A stretch of 64,000 nt of DNA from DAOTWP01 sp034435675. Lineage in GTDB: Bacteria > Chloroflexota > Anaerolineae > Aggregatilineales > Phototrophicaceae. The notes beneath the pieces were generated by a model. It saw nothing but the letters and a program-made list of their open reading frames with translations, had not been told where the DNA came from and ran no database searches. A program made the translations under genes and the position numbers. The stretch is from assembly GCA_034435675.1 (NCBI GenBank), contig DAOTWP010000035.1, forward strand, positions 1 through 64,000, written 5' to 3'. Below, one piece after another: positions 27,621 to 35,458 of this stretch; the stretch's first letter is position 1, and each line of letters starts with the position of its first letter.

Positions 27621-29024
27621 TTACGCCACCACCGCCGCATGTTCGGTCAGGTCGGGGCTAGGTGTCAGCGGCAGGTGAACCGTGAAAATAGCGCCCTCGC
27701 CGGGAGTGCTCTCTACATCAATTGTCCCGCCATGCCAGGCAACCGCATCGCGGACGATGCTCAACCCCAAGCCCATGCCGCTGACTTCATCAATGTTGCT
27801 GCTGCGGAAGAACGGCTCAAAAATGCGTTCCTGATCGGGCTCCGGCACGCCGATACCCTCGTCGCGCACACTCAGCAGGCAGTCCTGTGCTTTTTGCCGG
27901 ACGCTTACGGTGATTGTCGAACCGGCAGGGGAATATTTGACGGCATTTGACAGCAGGTTGTCAATCATCGTCATGACCAGCCCCTCATCACCGGCAATCG
28001 TGTATTCCCGGCGGTCTGCTTCAAGCACAATGGTATGCTGGATGCCTTCTGCCTGCCGGAATTCGTCCAGCAGCGTCTGGCACAGGCGCACCAGATCAAA
28101 ACGACTGCGGGTGCTCCGGCTTTGCGGCGCCTGGGCACTGCGCACCACATACGCCATGTCTTCCAGCATTCTGGTTAACCGGCGGATTTCGCGGCGAATC
28201 TTCTGAATGTGCTCCTGCCGCTTTGCCGGGTTCATGCGGTCAAAGTAATGTTCCAGCAGTTCGCCTGATGTGCTGATGACTGTCAGCGGGGTGCGAAACT
28301 CGTGCGAGATGCGCACCATCATCTTGCTTTTCAGTTCGCTCAATTCCTGCTCTTTTTGCAGTGCCACGCGCAGATGTTCCTGCTCGCGCAGCGCTTCCTC
28401 TGCCTGTTTGCGCCGCGTAATATCGCGCGAAGACGCGACAATGCGAAATTCGACCCCCAGCGTTTTGGGGACGAACTGGTAATGGGTTTCCATCCAGACA
28501 TAGTGCCCGTCCTTATGCAGCATGCGCTGCTCAACACGCTTGAAGCTGCTCAGGCTGGCGGACTGGCTGATGTCAGCGCTCAGGCGATCATCCGGGTGAA
28601 TCAGGGCAGTGCCCAGCGCGATAAATTCTTCGGGAGAATATCCCAGCAGTTTCTCGCATGCGGGGGTCACATAAAGCAGGTTGCTGTCCCCCGTATAGAG
28701 CGCAATCATGTCACTGGTATTTTCTGCCAGCAGGCGGAAGCGCAGTTCACTCGCGGCAACCAGCGTCTGCTGCTCACGATCCGCGCGGCGGTTGTAGTAC
28801 AGATGGATAGGCAGCACCGTGATGAGCATGGCCAGGAAAGTGACTGGACTGGGCAGCAGCGGGTTCAGCACCAGAAAGACGGTCAGCGGCAGCAGCAGAT
28901 AAAGCGCCAGCAGCCAGCGGGAAATGCGGGTGTTGCTGCGCAGTTCGCCGCGCTGTAGATGATCCATCGCTTCAGCCAGTCGTTTGCGAACGCTGAGGCG
29001 ATGATGGCGAGAAGATGGAATCAT
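27621..29024 (-). CDS. PAS-containing sensor histidine kinase
   Basis: 467 residues. Two membrane helices lie near residues 37-55 and 60-77 with almost no extracellular loop, so sensing is probably inside the membrane or cytosolic. A PAS domain follows (about 95-210, ENTSDMIALYTGD...SRDITRRKQ), then HisKA with the phosphorylated His in SHEFRTPL and an HATPase domain with DNLLSNAVKYSP, DEGIGVP and GMGLGLSI. No response regulator gene is adjacent, so it is an orphan here. The ATG at 29024 lies 45 bp downstream of a TATAAT-like -10 box. Confidence 0.93.
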   Translation of the reverse strand: MIPSSRHHRLSVRKRLAEAMDHLQRGELRSNTRISRWLLALYLLLPLTVFLVLNPLLPSPVTFLAMLITVLPIHLYYNRRADREQQTLVAASELRFRLLAENTSDMIALYTGDSNLLYVTPACEKLLGYSPEEFIALGTALIHPDDRLSADISQSASLSSFKRVEQRMLHKDGHYVWMETHYQFVPKTLGVEFRIVASSRDITRRKQAEEALREQEHLRVALQKEQELSELKSKMMVRISHEFRTPLTVISTSGELLEHYFDRMNPAKRQEHIQKIRREIRRLTRMLEDMAYVVRSAQAPQSRSTRSRFDLVRLCQTLLDEFRQAEGIQHTIVLEADRREYTIAGDEGLVMTMIDNLLSNAVKYSPAGSTITVSVRQKAQDCLLSVRDEGIGVPEPDQERIFEPFFRSSNIDEVSGMGLGLSIVRDAVAWHGGTIDVESTPGEGAIFTVHLPLTPSPDLTEHAAVVA

Positions 29025-29068
29025 AAGACTACCGTTTGGAATTTCCAGAAAGAGCTTCGCACACCATC

Positions 29069-29074
29069 ATTATA
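29069..29074 (-). promoter_or_regulatory. Candidate -10 box of the histidine kinase gene
   Basis: Perfect TATAAT on the minus strand, 45 nt before the kinase ATG; no clear -35 box. Confidence 0.35.
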
Positions 29075-29201
29075 CGCAATCTTCTCTCAATTATCGTTGA
29101 TGTTTGTTGGATGCCCGGCAGGCGCGCAGACGATAATTGGCAATTGGGCGGGAGTGCGCCACAATAAGTGCGCAAAGCTCAGAGTTGGATAGGAGACGGT
29201 C

Positions 29202-31202
29202 ATGCGATTTCGACTGCTGCTGATACTCGGTGTGTGTTTGGCGGTACTGCTGGTTCTGCGCTCCGGGACGCTGGGTGCGGCACAGCCTGTCATCGTCACG
29301 AACACACCTGCCGGTGGGGGGCAGCCTGTCCCGGTGACTGCGACTGCTACGGCGACCACCGGCGCACCTGTGTTCATTACTTTCACGCCCGATCCTTCGC
29401 TGCCAACGCCAACAGTCACGCCCGCGCCAACGCTGCCGCCCGCGCTGCCAACCACTGCCGCGACCACTGTGCCGCTGCCCGCCCCGCCGCTTTCGCCAAC
29501 GCGCTCACTCAATCTGCCGCCCACGTCGCTGGATCAGTATGCCCTGCGTTTGTGGCGCGAACCCGATCTGGTCGGGCTGCTGCTCGATTTGCTGGCGGAG
29601 TATGACCCGCGTGACATGGCACAGGTGCGTGCCGTGCAGCTTACGCTCTACGAACTGGAACGGCGTTTCCCCGGCGCCCCGCGTGATCTGCCGCTGCGCG
29701 AACAACTTGTGCAGGCGATGCTCTCCGCGCCACCCGGCAGTCTGGATTTGCGTGCCATCGTGCGCCCATATATTCTGCTGACGCTTGAAGCTGTCGGTGT
29801 TACCCAGCCGGGACTGCTCAGCTTCAGCGGTTTTCAGGTGCGCATTGACTCGTTCAACCTGGATGCACAGGGCGACCCCGATGCCCTGATTCATGCGGTC
29901 TACAGCACACCCGACGGCGTGCTGCGCTATGATGATTACTTCCTGGCAGCAGCCGGTCCGGGCGGGGTTTATCGTCTGCTGTCCGGTGTTGAACTGCTGC
30001 CTGCCGCGCCGTTGCGCGATGTGCGGGCGATCAGTGTGCAGCGCGTGGGGGATGTCAACGCAGATGGCGTTGACGAACTGGCACTAGTGCTGGAGCTTGG
30101 TGTGGCGAACCGGGAACTGCTCATTTTCAGTGGGCGCAGTGGCAGCATCAGCAGCCTGATTGTGCCGGGGCAGCGGATGCTTTTCGGCCAGCTTTTGGAC
30201 TGGTCAACGGATGGCACGCAACTTCGCACCATCAATTACCGTTATCGCCCTTCAGTGTGGAACTGTATCGAAGAACTGCCGGTGAACTGGGGCTACAGCT
30301 TCAATTACTACCGTGTGGTGACTGATCCCTTAAGCCTGCCCAATTACACCCCGCAGAACAGCCCTGCCTGCCAGCTAGACGCGATTGCGCTGTTCACGCA
30401 GCCGCCCGCGCAGGCGATCAACACCATGCGCGCTGCCCTGCCCGCGTATGCCAGCGACAGTGCCGATGTCCGCCGCGCCCGCATGGTGCTGGCAATGCTC
30501 TATGTGCTGAATGGACAGCCTGATTTGGCGGAGCAGGAAGTCGCCACGCTGGAGGCGTTTGCCAGCGTGGACAACTGGCTGGCGGAGCAGATTGCCGCAT
30601 ACCGGCTTGAAACCGCAGTGCCCAACAGCACGCCGGTAGAATTGTGTGCTGCGCTGCAAACTGCCAGCCAGTACGGGGCATGTGACCTGAATCAACTGCT
30701 GGCGCGCCTGTTTACCGAAAATCCGCTGCGCCGCACTGCCTCATTGACCGACCAACTGCGCGCGCTGGGCATCCCGGTGCTTCGCACGGTCATTATCAGC
30801 GAAGTGGGCAGGATTGATCGTGAGGCGGTCAACATCGCGCCGGGGGTGTGGTGGAGTTTCGCGCCGCTGAGCGACGACTTCTATACGGCAGCGCCGATTC
30901 CGCCGCCTCCGGGCTACGAACTGCGCCCGGAAGCGCCTGCTGAACTGCTGCCCTCCGCGGATGTTTATGACACACTGCTCGTCGAAAATGATCCAGCCGG
31001 GGCGCTGCTGCGGCTTCAGAATCAGGTCGGGCGCAGCCCGGATGTGCCGGTTTCCGCAGAGGCATTGTATTTGTCTGCGCTGTGTTATGACCTGCTGGGT
31101 GACCGGGGTAACGCGCGCAGCGGCTATTACGGCGTGTGGAGCGCCGCGCCGGATAGTATCTGGGGCAGGCTGGCAGCGGCACATCTTGAGCGGGTTCAAT
31201 AA
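29202..31202 (+). CDS. Exported protein with FG-GAP-like segment and TPR-like end
   Basis: 666 residues. A signal peptide (hydrophobic core after MRFR) is followed by a Thr/Pro-rich linker of about 80 residues typical of extracellular Chloroflexota proteins. The body contains a calcium-binding-like DVNADGVDELALV segment, as in FG-GAP repeats. The last 150 residues hold helical repeats (DVYDTLLVENDPAGALLRLQ, AEALYLSALCYDLLGDRGNA) that look like TPR. AGGAG upstream supports the ATG. It ends 30 bp before the FAH-family gene. No enzyme motif is seen. Confidence 0.8.
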   Translation: MRFRLLLILGVCLAVLLVLRSGTLGAAQPVIVTNTPAGGGQPVPVTATATATTGAPVFITFTPDPSLPTPTVTPAPTLPPALPTTAATTVPLPAPPLSPTRSLNLPPTSLDQYALRLWREPDLVGLLLDLLAEYDPRDMAQVRAVQLTLYELERRFPGAPRDLPLREQLVQAMLSAPPGSLDLRAIVRPYILLTLEAVGVTQPGLLSFSGFQVRIDSFNLDAQGDPDALIHAVYSTPDGVLRYDDYFLAAAGPGGVYRLLSGVELLPAAPLRDVRAISVQRVGDVNADGVDELALVLELGVANRELLIFSGRSGSISSLIVPGQRMLFGQLLDWSTDGTQLRTINYRYRPSVWNCIEELPVNWGYSFNYYRVVTDPLSLPNYTPQNSPACQLDAIALFTQPPAQAINTMRAALPAYASDSADVRRARMVLAMLYVLNGQPDLAEQEVATLEAFASVDNWLAEQIAAYRLETAVPNSTPVELCAALQTASQYGACDLNQLLARLFTENPLRRTASLTDQLRALGIPVLRTVIISEVGRIDREAVNIAPGVWWSFAPLSDDFYTAAPIPPPPGYELRPEAPAELLPSADVYDTLLVENDPAGALLRLQNQVGRSPDVPVSAEALYLSALCYDLLGDRGNARSGYYGVWSAAPDSIWGRLAAAHLERVQ

Positions 31203-31232
31203 CACAACCAGTTATCACAAGGAGTGCTTTCG

Positions 31233-32054
31233 GTGAAAATTGCACGTTTTACCTATCAGGGTGCGCTGCATCTTGGCGATGTGGTTGGGGATTACGTTTA
31301 TCCCTTTGCGGGAGCTGCCGACCTGCTGCCGGTCATTCGCAGCGGGCAGCTTCCCGCGCGCAGCGAAACCCAGCTTGCGCTGGCAGATGTGCAGCTAACT
31401 GCGCCGCTGTTTCCGGGCAAAGTCATTGCCGTCGGGCGCAATTATGCCGAACACGCTGCCGAACTGGGCAACGCGCTGCCAGAAAAACCGCTGTTGTTCG
31501 CGAAACTGCCCAGCAGCATTACCGCGCCGGACAGCCTGATTGCGTGGCGCACAGCGCAGTCGCAGCAGGTGGACTGGGAGTGTGAACTGGCAGTGGTGAT
31601 CGGCAGGCGGGCACGCAATGTGCCGGAGTCCGCCGCGCTGGAGGTGATCTTTGGCTACACCGTCGCCAACGATGTCAGCGCGCGTGATTTGCAGAAAGCA
31701 GAGCCGCAGTGGCTGCGCGCCAAGAGTCTGGACACCTTTTGCCCATTGGGTCCGTGGGTTGTCACCCGCGACGAGATTGCCGACCCGCAGGCGCTGGCAC
31801 TGCGCACGGTGGTTAACGATACAGTCATGCAGAACAGCAGCACTGCGCACATGATTTTCAAGGTTGCCACGCTGATCGCTTACTGTTCGCAGCAGTTCAC
31901 GCTGGAACCGGGCGATTTGCTGTTGACGGGCACACCCGCCGGGGTGGGCAGCGGCATGCAGCCACCGCGTTACCTGCAGGATGGGGATGTCGTAACGGTT
32001 AGCGTTGAAGGGATCGGCGCGCTTCGCAATACCTGCCGGGTGTTGACTGATTGA
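31233..32054 (+). CDS. Fumarylacetoacetate hydrolase (FAH) family protein
   Basis: 273 residues with the FAH-fold signature: GRNYAEHAAE, DWECELAVVIGR (metal-binding Glu residues), GYTVANDVSARDLQ, KSLDTFCPLGPW and LLTGTPAGVG. Such enzymes cleave C-C bonds or isomerise small dicarbonyl acids, for example in aromatic or catechol degradation; the substrate is not defined. The start is a GTG at 31233 because AAGGAG is placed 8 nt before it and the family N-terminus (MKIARF) then fits. A stem-loop lies at 32,128. Confidence 0.93.
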   Translation: MKIARFTYQGALHLGDVVGDYVYPFAGAADLLPVIRSGQLPARSETQLALADVQLTAPLFPGKVIAVGRNYAEHAAELGNALPEKPLLFAKLPSSITAPDSLIAWRTAQSQQVDWECELAVVIGRRARNVPESAALEVIFGYTVANDVSARDLQKAEPQWLRAKSLDTFCPLGPWVVTRDEIADPQALALRTVVNDTVMQNSSTAHMIFKVATLIAYCSQQFTLEPGDLLLTGTPAGVGSGMQPPRYLQDGDVVTVSVEGIGALRNTCRVLTD

Positions 32055-32127
32055 CCGGCGGTGCAGATGCAGGGAAAGCGGTGCGCAGCGGAGTTCGCCT
32101 TCCCGTGCGCGCTGCTGTCTGCGTGAA

Positions 32128-32159
32128 GGGGCGCACGGTGAACAGCCGGGTTGCGCCCC
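32128..32159. terminator. Hairpin after the FAH-family gene
   Basis: GGGGCGCA (32128-32135) pairs with TGCGCCCC (32152-32159), 8-bp arms. It lies between the FAH gene and the LutC-like gene and may end the first transcript; no U-tract follows. Confidence 0.4.
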
Positions 32160-32177
32160 CGTTTCGGGCTGGTGGTG

Positions 32178-32183
32178 TATAAT
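32178..32183 (+). promoter_or_regulatory. Candidate -10 box of the LutC-like gene
   Basis: Perfect TATAAT 81 nt before the ATG at 32264. The -35 position (GC-rich) shows no good match, so confidence is low. Confidence 0.3.
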
Positions 32184-32263
32184 CCAGACCAGCAGACAGT
32201 AGCAGCAGTGGTCATATCCGGGCGTGGGCAGTCTTGCCCGCTAGCGTGTTCAGGGGGTGATTG

Positions 32264-32992
32264 ATGACTGACTCTCGCAGCAGTATTCTCAGCAAATTGC
32301 GCAGCGCCCGCCGTCCTTTTCGGGATGCCGCGCCGCGTCCGGAAATGCACGCCTATCAGCCCGTGACCGTTATTGAGGATACAACCACGGCAGGGCTGCT
32401 GGAGCGCTTCAGGAGCGAAGTCGAGGCGCTGCACGGCTGTGTGCATGTGGTCAGCGGGCACGAAGAAGCACGGGAACAGGTGATGGCGCTGCTGCGGCAG
32501 TATCAGGCGACCAGCGTGCTGGCGTGGCACTTTACACATATCCCCGTTGACCGGCTGCATGTGACCATTCGCACGGCGGACATCGAGGTGTTGTATCCTG
32601 AAACGACTGACGACTCAGCGCGGGCAGAGGCGCTGGAACGCTTCAAACAGGTACCTGTAGGCATCACTGGTGCGGATGCTGCGATTGCCACCACCGGAAC
32701 GCTGGTGGTCAGCTCGGGGCACGGTAAAGCGCGACTGCCTACCGTGCTGCCGCCGGTGCATATCGCCATCATCAACGAAACGCAGATTCTGGCACGGCTG
32801 GAAGATTGGGTGGCGGCAGAGCGGGCGAACGGGATGAACACCGTGCTGAACAGCGCGAATGTCTGCTTCATTTCTGGTCCCAGCCGCACCGCCGACATTG
32901 AAAAAATCCTCGTGCTGGGGGTGCACGGACCGCGCAACCTGCATGTCATCGTTAAACAGGTACGCGCCGGGCGCCCCTCAAAAGGCTCCTGA
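32264..32992 (+). CDS. lutC: LUD-domain protein, LutC/YkgG-like
   Basis: 242 residues of the LUD fold: an N-terminal helix with LSKLRSA, a central VGITGADAAIATTGTLVV strand-turn, LPPVHIAIINE and the late SGPSRTADIEKILVLGVHGP signature. LutC is one of three proteins needed for lactate oxidation, but lutA and lutB are not in the window, so its role could differ. AGGGGG before the ATG at 32264 supports the start. Confidence 0.9.
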   Translation: MTDSRSSILSKLRSARRPFRDAAPRPEMHAYQPVTVIEDTTTAGLLERFRSEVEALHGCVHVVSGHEEAREQVMALLRQYQATSVLAWHFTHIPVDRLHVTIRTADIEVLYPETTDDSARAEALERFKQVPVGITGADAAIATTGTLVVSSGHGKARLPTVLPPVHIAIINETQILARLEDWVAAERANGMNTVLNSANVCFISGPSRTADIEKILVLGVHGPRNLHVIVKQVRAGRPSKGS

Positions 32993-33041
32993 AGCGCTGT
33001 GAAGGTTGTAAAATTTGGGGGAATCTTAACTAAACCCACTT

Positions 33042-33072
33042 TTGCTAATGATCTGATTTGCGCTAGTATAGT
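33042..33072 (+). promoter_or_regulatory. Candidate promoter before the 93-residue protein
   Basis: TTGCTA (33042-33047) and TATAGT (33067-33072) with a 19-bp spacer, 69 nt before the ATG. The surrounding DNA is locally AT-rich. Weak match. Confidence 0.3.
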
Positions 33073-33140
33073 AGAAAGCATAAGCGCGCAGCCGCTCGCC
33101 ACAGGTTGTGCATAGCGCAGGAATTTCAGAGGGTTACCCG

Positions 33141-33422
33141 ATGGTATACAGCAGTGAGGTGACGCTTTCACCGGCGTCCATTGCGCAAGGTTACGTTGAC
33201 CTGTACGAGCGCATTTACAGCCGCTCGCCGCAGGTGGTTTATATGGGAAATTCCTGGTATCGCATCAATGGCGAACTGATTCACCGCAGTGTGCTGCTGA
33301 CCGAGATTGACCGCCTGCGTGACCTCAATGCCGACCAATTCCCCATGCTTGCCGAGCGGACAACGCCCAGCAGGAAAAGTGTTGTGCAGCGCATGATCGA
33401 AAAACTGCGTGGTATGCAGTAA
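33141..33422 (+). CDS. Small hypothetical protein
   Basis: 93 residues, no membrane helix. The middle holds YMGNSWYRINGELIHRSVLLTEIDRLRD, a compact strand-helix pattern, with a basic C-terminus. No family is recognised. GAGGG with suitable spacing supports the ATG at 33141 instead of an ATG 11 codons upstream. Confidence 0.6.
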   Translation: MVYSSEVTLSPASIAQGYVDLYERIYSRSPQVVYMGNSWYRINGELIHRSVLLTEIDRLRDLNADQFPMLAERTTPSRKSVVQRMIEKLRGMQ

Positions 33423-33451
33423 CTTGCTCAGCGAGAATGGTTACCTGCGCC

Positions 33452-33901
33452 TCAGTGCTGCTCCTCATGGCAGTTGACATGTGCCCTTAGCGCCCTTAAC
33501 AGCCCCGGCAGGTCGCTCAAGTGGGCGGCATGAACCGCCAGCACCAGACTGGATTCTGTATCCCAGACTGTCAGAACAGCGCCTTCCGGATGATGCCGCA
33601 GTGCCCAACTGCGCAGCACGGCATATGGGTAATAACGGGGTAGATGAACCCGCGCGAAAATGCCCGCAGGCAGCACGTCAATGCCTTCGCGCCAGACGTA
33701 GCGCACGGGTATCACCAGCAGCGCCAGCGGCAGCAGCAGGCGCAAATCCAGCAGGGCGGGCGACCAGCCGCGTGCCAACAGCAGCGCCCCTAAAACAATG
33801 CCCGCGGGCGCGCCCCACAGCAGCGCCAGCAGCAGGCGATAGGGCGCAGGCAGCCGGTGGCGACTGAGTACACGTCGGTCAGCGGGCGGCGGGACGAACA
33901 A
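33452..33901 (-). CDS. Small membrane protein with PH-like domain
   Basis: 149 residues. Two membrane helices (about 22-42 and 50-65) are followed by a soluble beta domain (LRSWALRHHPEGAVLTVWDT) that looks like a bacterial PH-like fold. The start codon appears to be TTG at 33901, inside the end of the upstream gene (23 bp overlap), so translation is probably coupled to it. No closer family is recognised. Confidence 0.55.
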   Translation of the reverse strand: MFVPPPADRRVLSRHRLPAPYRLLLALLWGAPAGIVLGALLLARGWSPALLDLRLLLPLALLVIPVRYVWREGIDVLPAGIFARVHLPRYYPYAVLRSWALRHHPEGAVLTVWDTESSLVLAVHAAHLSDLPGLLRALRAHVNCHEEQH

Positions 33902-34709
33902 CGGGAACCTGCACCTTGATGTTGAAGCGGTCAGGCTGGTGATGGCGGATCGTGGTGGTTGCCAGCTCCATCAAGCCGCCCAGATTGTCCACAGCGCCGA
34001 GCCGGTAGCGTTTGAACGGCTTGAATACCCCTTTGGCGTTCTTGCGGTAGATCAGCAGCCGCCGCCCGTGCAGCTTCACGTCCACATTTTCCCAGCCAAT
34101 CGACTGCGAACCGACACCCAGCCCATTGGCATAGACGGTCAGGCTGCGATGCAGCTTAATCGCGGCGGTGTCGTCCTCGCGCAGCGCGCGCGCCATCTGC
34201 GTGCCGGTAGAGCGTGCTGCAAACCGCCGCACGGCTTTCCCGAAGCGCCGCAGATCGCCATACAGCCCATCCACACGGAAAACCTTGCCATCCTGCATGC
34301 GCAGGGTGTACCTGCCCCATTGCAGCAGCACACGCTTGCGCAGGTAGATGCCGCTGCCGCCTTCGCGGAATGCTGCCAGCTTTGCCCAACTGTACTTGTG
34401 CTGAGTTTTACCCTGCTGCCACATAAAACCCCGGTCAAAAAAGCGCAGTTCTTCGCTTTTGCGGCGCAGCGCCCGCCACAGATTCAGCAGTGCGCGTAGG
34501 GCAAAGAGCAGGCAGACCAGCGCCGCCGTGATTTGACCGATGGTCAGCAGCGTGCGATTCTGTGCCAGTTCCGGGCGTCCCGCCGCCAGCGCCAGCGCGC
34601 CGATCCCGGCGAGAGCCGCCAGCGCCGCCAGCAGAGACCACAAAAAGCGGCGCACAAACAATTTGCGTTTAATGCTTGCTGAAAAAATGAGTTTCGGTTG
34701 TTCTAGCAT
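33879..34709 (-). CDS. Two-TM protein with duplicated PH-like region (DUF6585-like)
   Basis: 276 residues. Two helices near 20-42 and 55-75 precede a soluble domain with FFDRGFMWQQGK, YSWAKLAAFREG and a later repeat-like VYANGLGVGSQSIGWENVDVK, the pattern of DUF6585-type bacterial PH-like domains. ATG at 34709. It overlaps the next gene and the two probably act at the membrane together. The family name is from memory of the pattern and should be treated as tentative. Confidence 0.65.
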   Translation of the reverse strand: MLEQPKLIFSASIKRKLFVRRFLWSLLAALAALAGIGALALAAGRPELAQNRTLLTIGQITAALVCLLFALRALLNLWRALRRKSEELRFFDRGFMWQQGKTQHKYSWAKLAAFREGGSGIYLRKRVLLQWGRYTLRMQDGKVFRVDGLYGDLRRFGKAVRRFAARSTGTQMARALREDDTAAIKLHRSLTVYANGLGVGSQSIGWENVDVKLHGRRLLIYRKNAKGVFKPFKRYRLGAVDNLGGLMELATTTIRHHQPDRFNIKVQVPVVRPAAR

Positions 34710-34814
34710 ATGAGTCGTTCCTTATGCCTTCAGCATAGCATTTTTTGTCCCGCGTGCAATACAGGGAGGGCGTGCCGGATACTGCGCTGTCTACGCCAAA
34801 AGACCTAAATTTCC

Positions 34815-34855
34815 GCAAGTGCGATCCGCCGCTTGCGTGATAGGACTAAAGTCCT
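34815..34855. repeat. Two short inverted repeats in the 34.8-kb intergenic region
   Basis: CGCAAG (34815-34820) pairs with CTTGCG (34832-34837), and AGGACT-AA-AGTCCT fills 34842-34855. The second resembles short dispersed hairpins seen in related genomes (family knowledge, not verified here). Confidence 0.4.
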
Positions 34856-34878
34856 GATTGCCCTCCGGCACAATCAGT

Positions 34879-34908
34879 CGTATCGTAAGATCATGATGTT
34901 ACGAAACG
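34879..34908. promoter_or_regulatory. 30-bp interrupted palindrome upstream of the receiver-like gene
   Basis: CGT-A-TCGTAA-G-ATCATGAT-G-TTACGA-A-ACG is symmetric about 34893/34894 with only two mismatched pairs. A second inverted repeat, GATCGT (34919-34924) and ACGATC (34931-34936), follows and ends 29 bp before the ATG at 34966. The size and symmetry suggest a dimeric-regulator operator. Confidence 0.5.
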
Positions 34909-34965
34909 TAGTATTGCTGATCGTGATATAACGATCGCAAGCCTACTGAGCGCGGGAGGCTCACT

Positions 34966-35322
34966 ATGACACCGCAAATCCTGATTGTTGGCTTGTCAGA
35001 ATACCACCGGATTGATTATGCTGCCGCGCTGGCACAGCATGGCTACAGCACCACGCTGGCACGCAGCATTGTCGAGGCATGCAGGCTGCTCAGCGCGGGG
35101 CTGGAACCCGCCGCAGTAATTGTCAACACGCAGGAACTCGGTCCTGATGTCGTCGGTTTTGTTCAGGCGGTGCGCGGCAGTATGACGCTCCCGGTGATCG
35201 TGATTGGCAGCAGCAGCGCCGAAAAAGCAGTCGCGCAGTCTGCCGGCGCCGATTTGTTCCTGTTTCGCCCGCTGCCGTTGGAACACCTGGTGAACGGTGT
35301 GCAGATGGCAGTGCCTGCCTGA
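34966..35322 (+). CDS. Stand-alone pseudo-receiver protein
   Basis: 118 residues with a receiver-like alpha/beta pattern (QILIVGLSEYH, AAVIVNTQELG, LPVIVIGSSSA, FLFRPLPLEHL). All phosphorylation residues are replaced: the acidic pair after strand 1 is absent, the acceptor Asp is Asn, and the Lys before the cis-Pro is Arg. It therefore should not be phosphorylated. The GGGAGG ribosome-binding site is strong. It lies downstream of a large palindrome that could be its operator. No output domain is present. Confidence 0.75.
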   Translation: MTPQILIVGLSEYHRIDYAAALAQHGYSTTLARSIVEACRLLSAGLEPAAVIVNTQELGPDVVGFVQAVRGSMTLPVIVIGSSSAEKAVAQSAGADLFLFRPLPLEHLVNGVQMAVPA

Positions 35323-35407
35323 TGAAGCGGCACGATAAAACCAGATGCCTGCCACGAAACGTTATGTATCGGGCAGGCACTTTCCGGCACGATAGATTTG
35401 TAGCAGG

Positions 35408-35429
35408 CGCTTCGATATCTAACGAAGCG
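35408..35429. promoter_or_regulatory. Hairpin before the FAD oxidoreductase gene
   Basis: CGCTTCG (35408-35414) and CGAAGCG (35423-35429), 7-bp perfect arms with an 8-nt spacer, end about 30 nt before the ATG. It may be an operator or a leader structure. Confidence 0.4.
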
Positions 35430-35458
35430 ATCTATGTGGAGAGATACGAGGGGCGACT

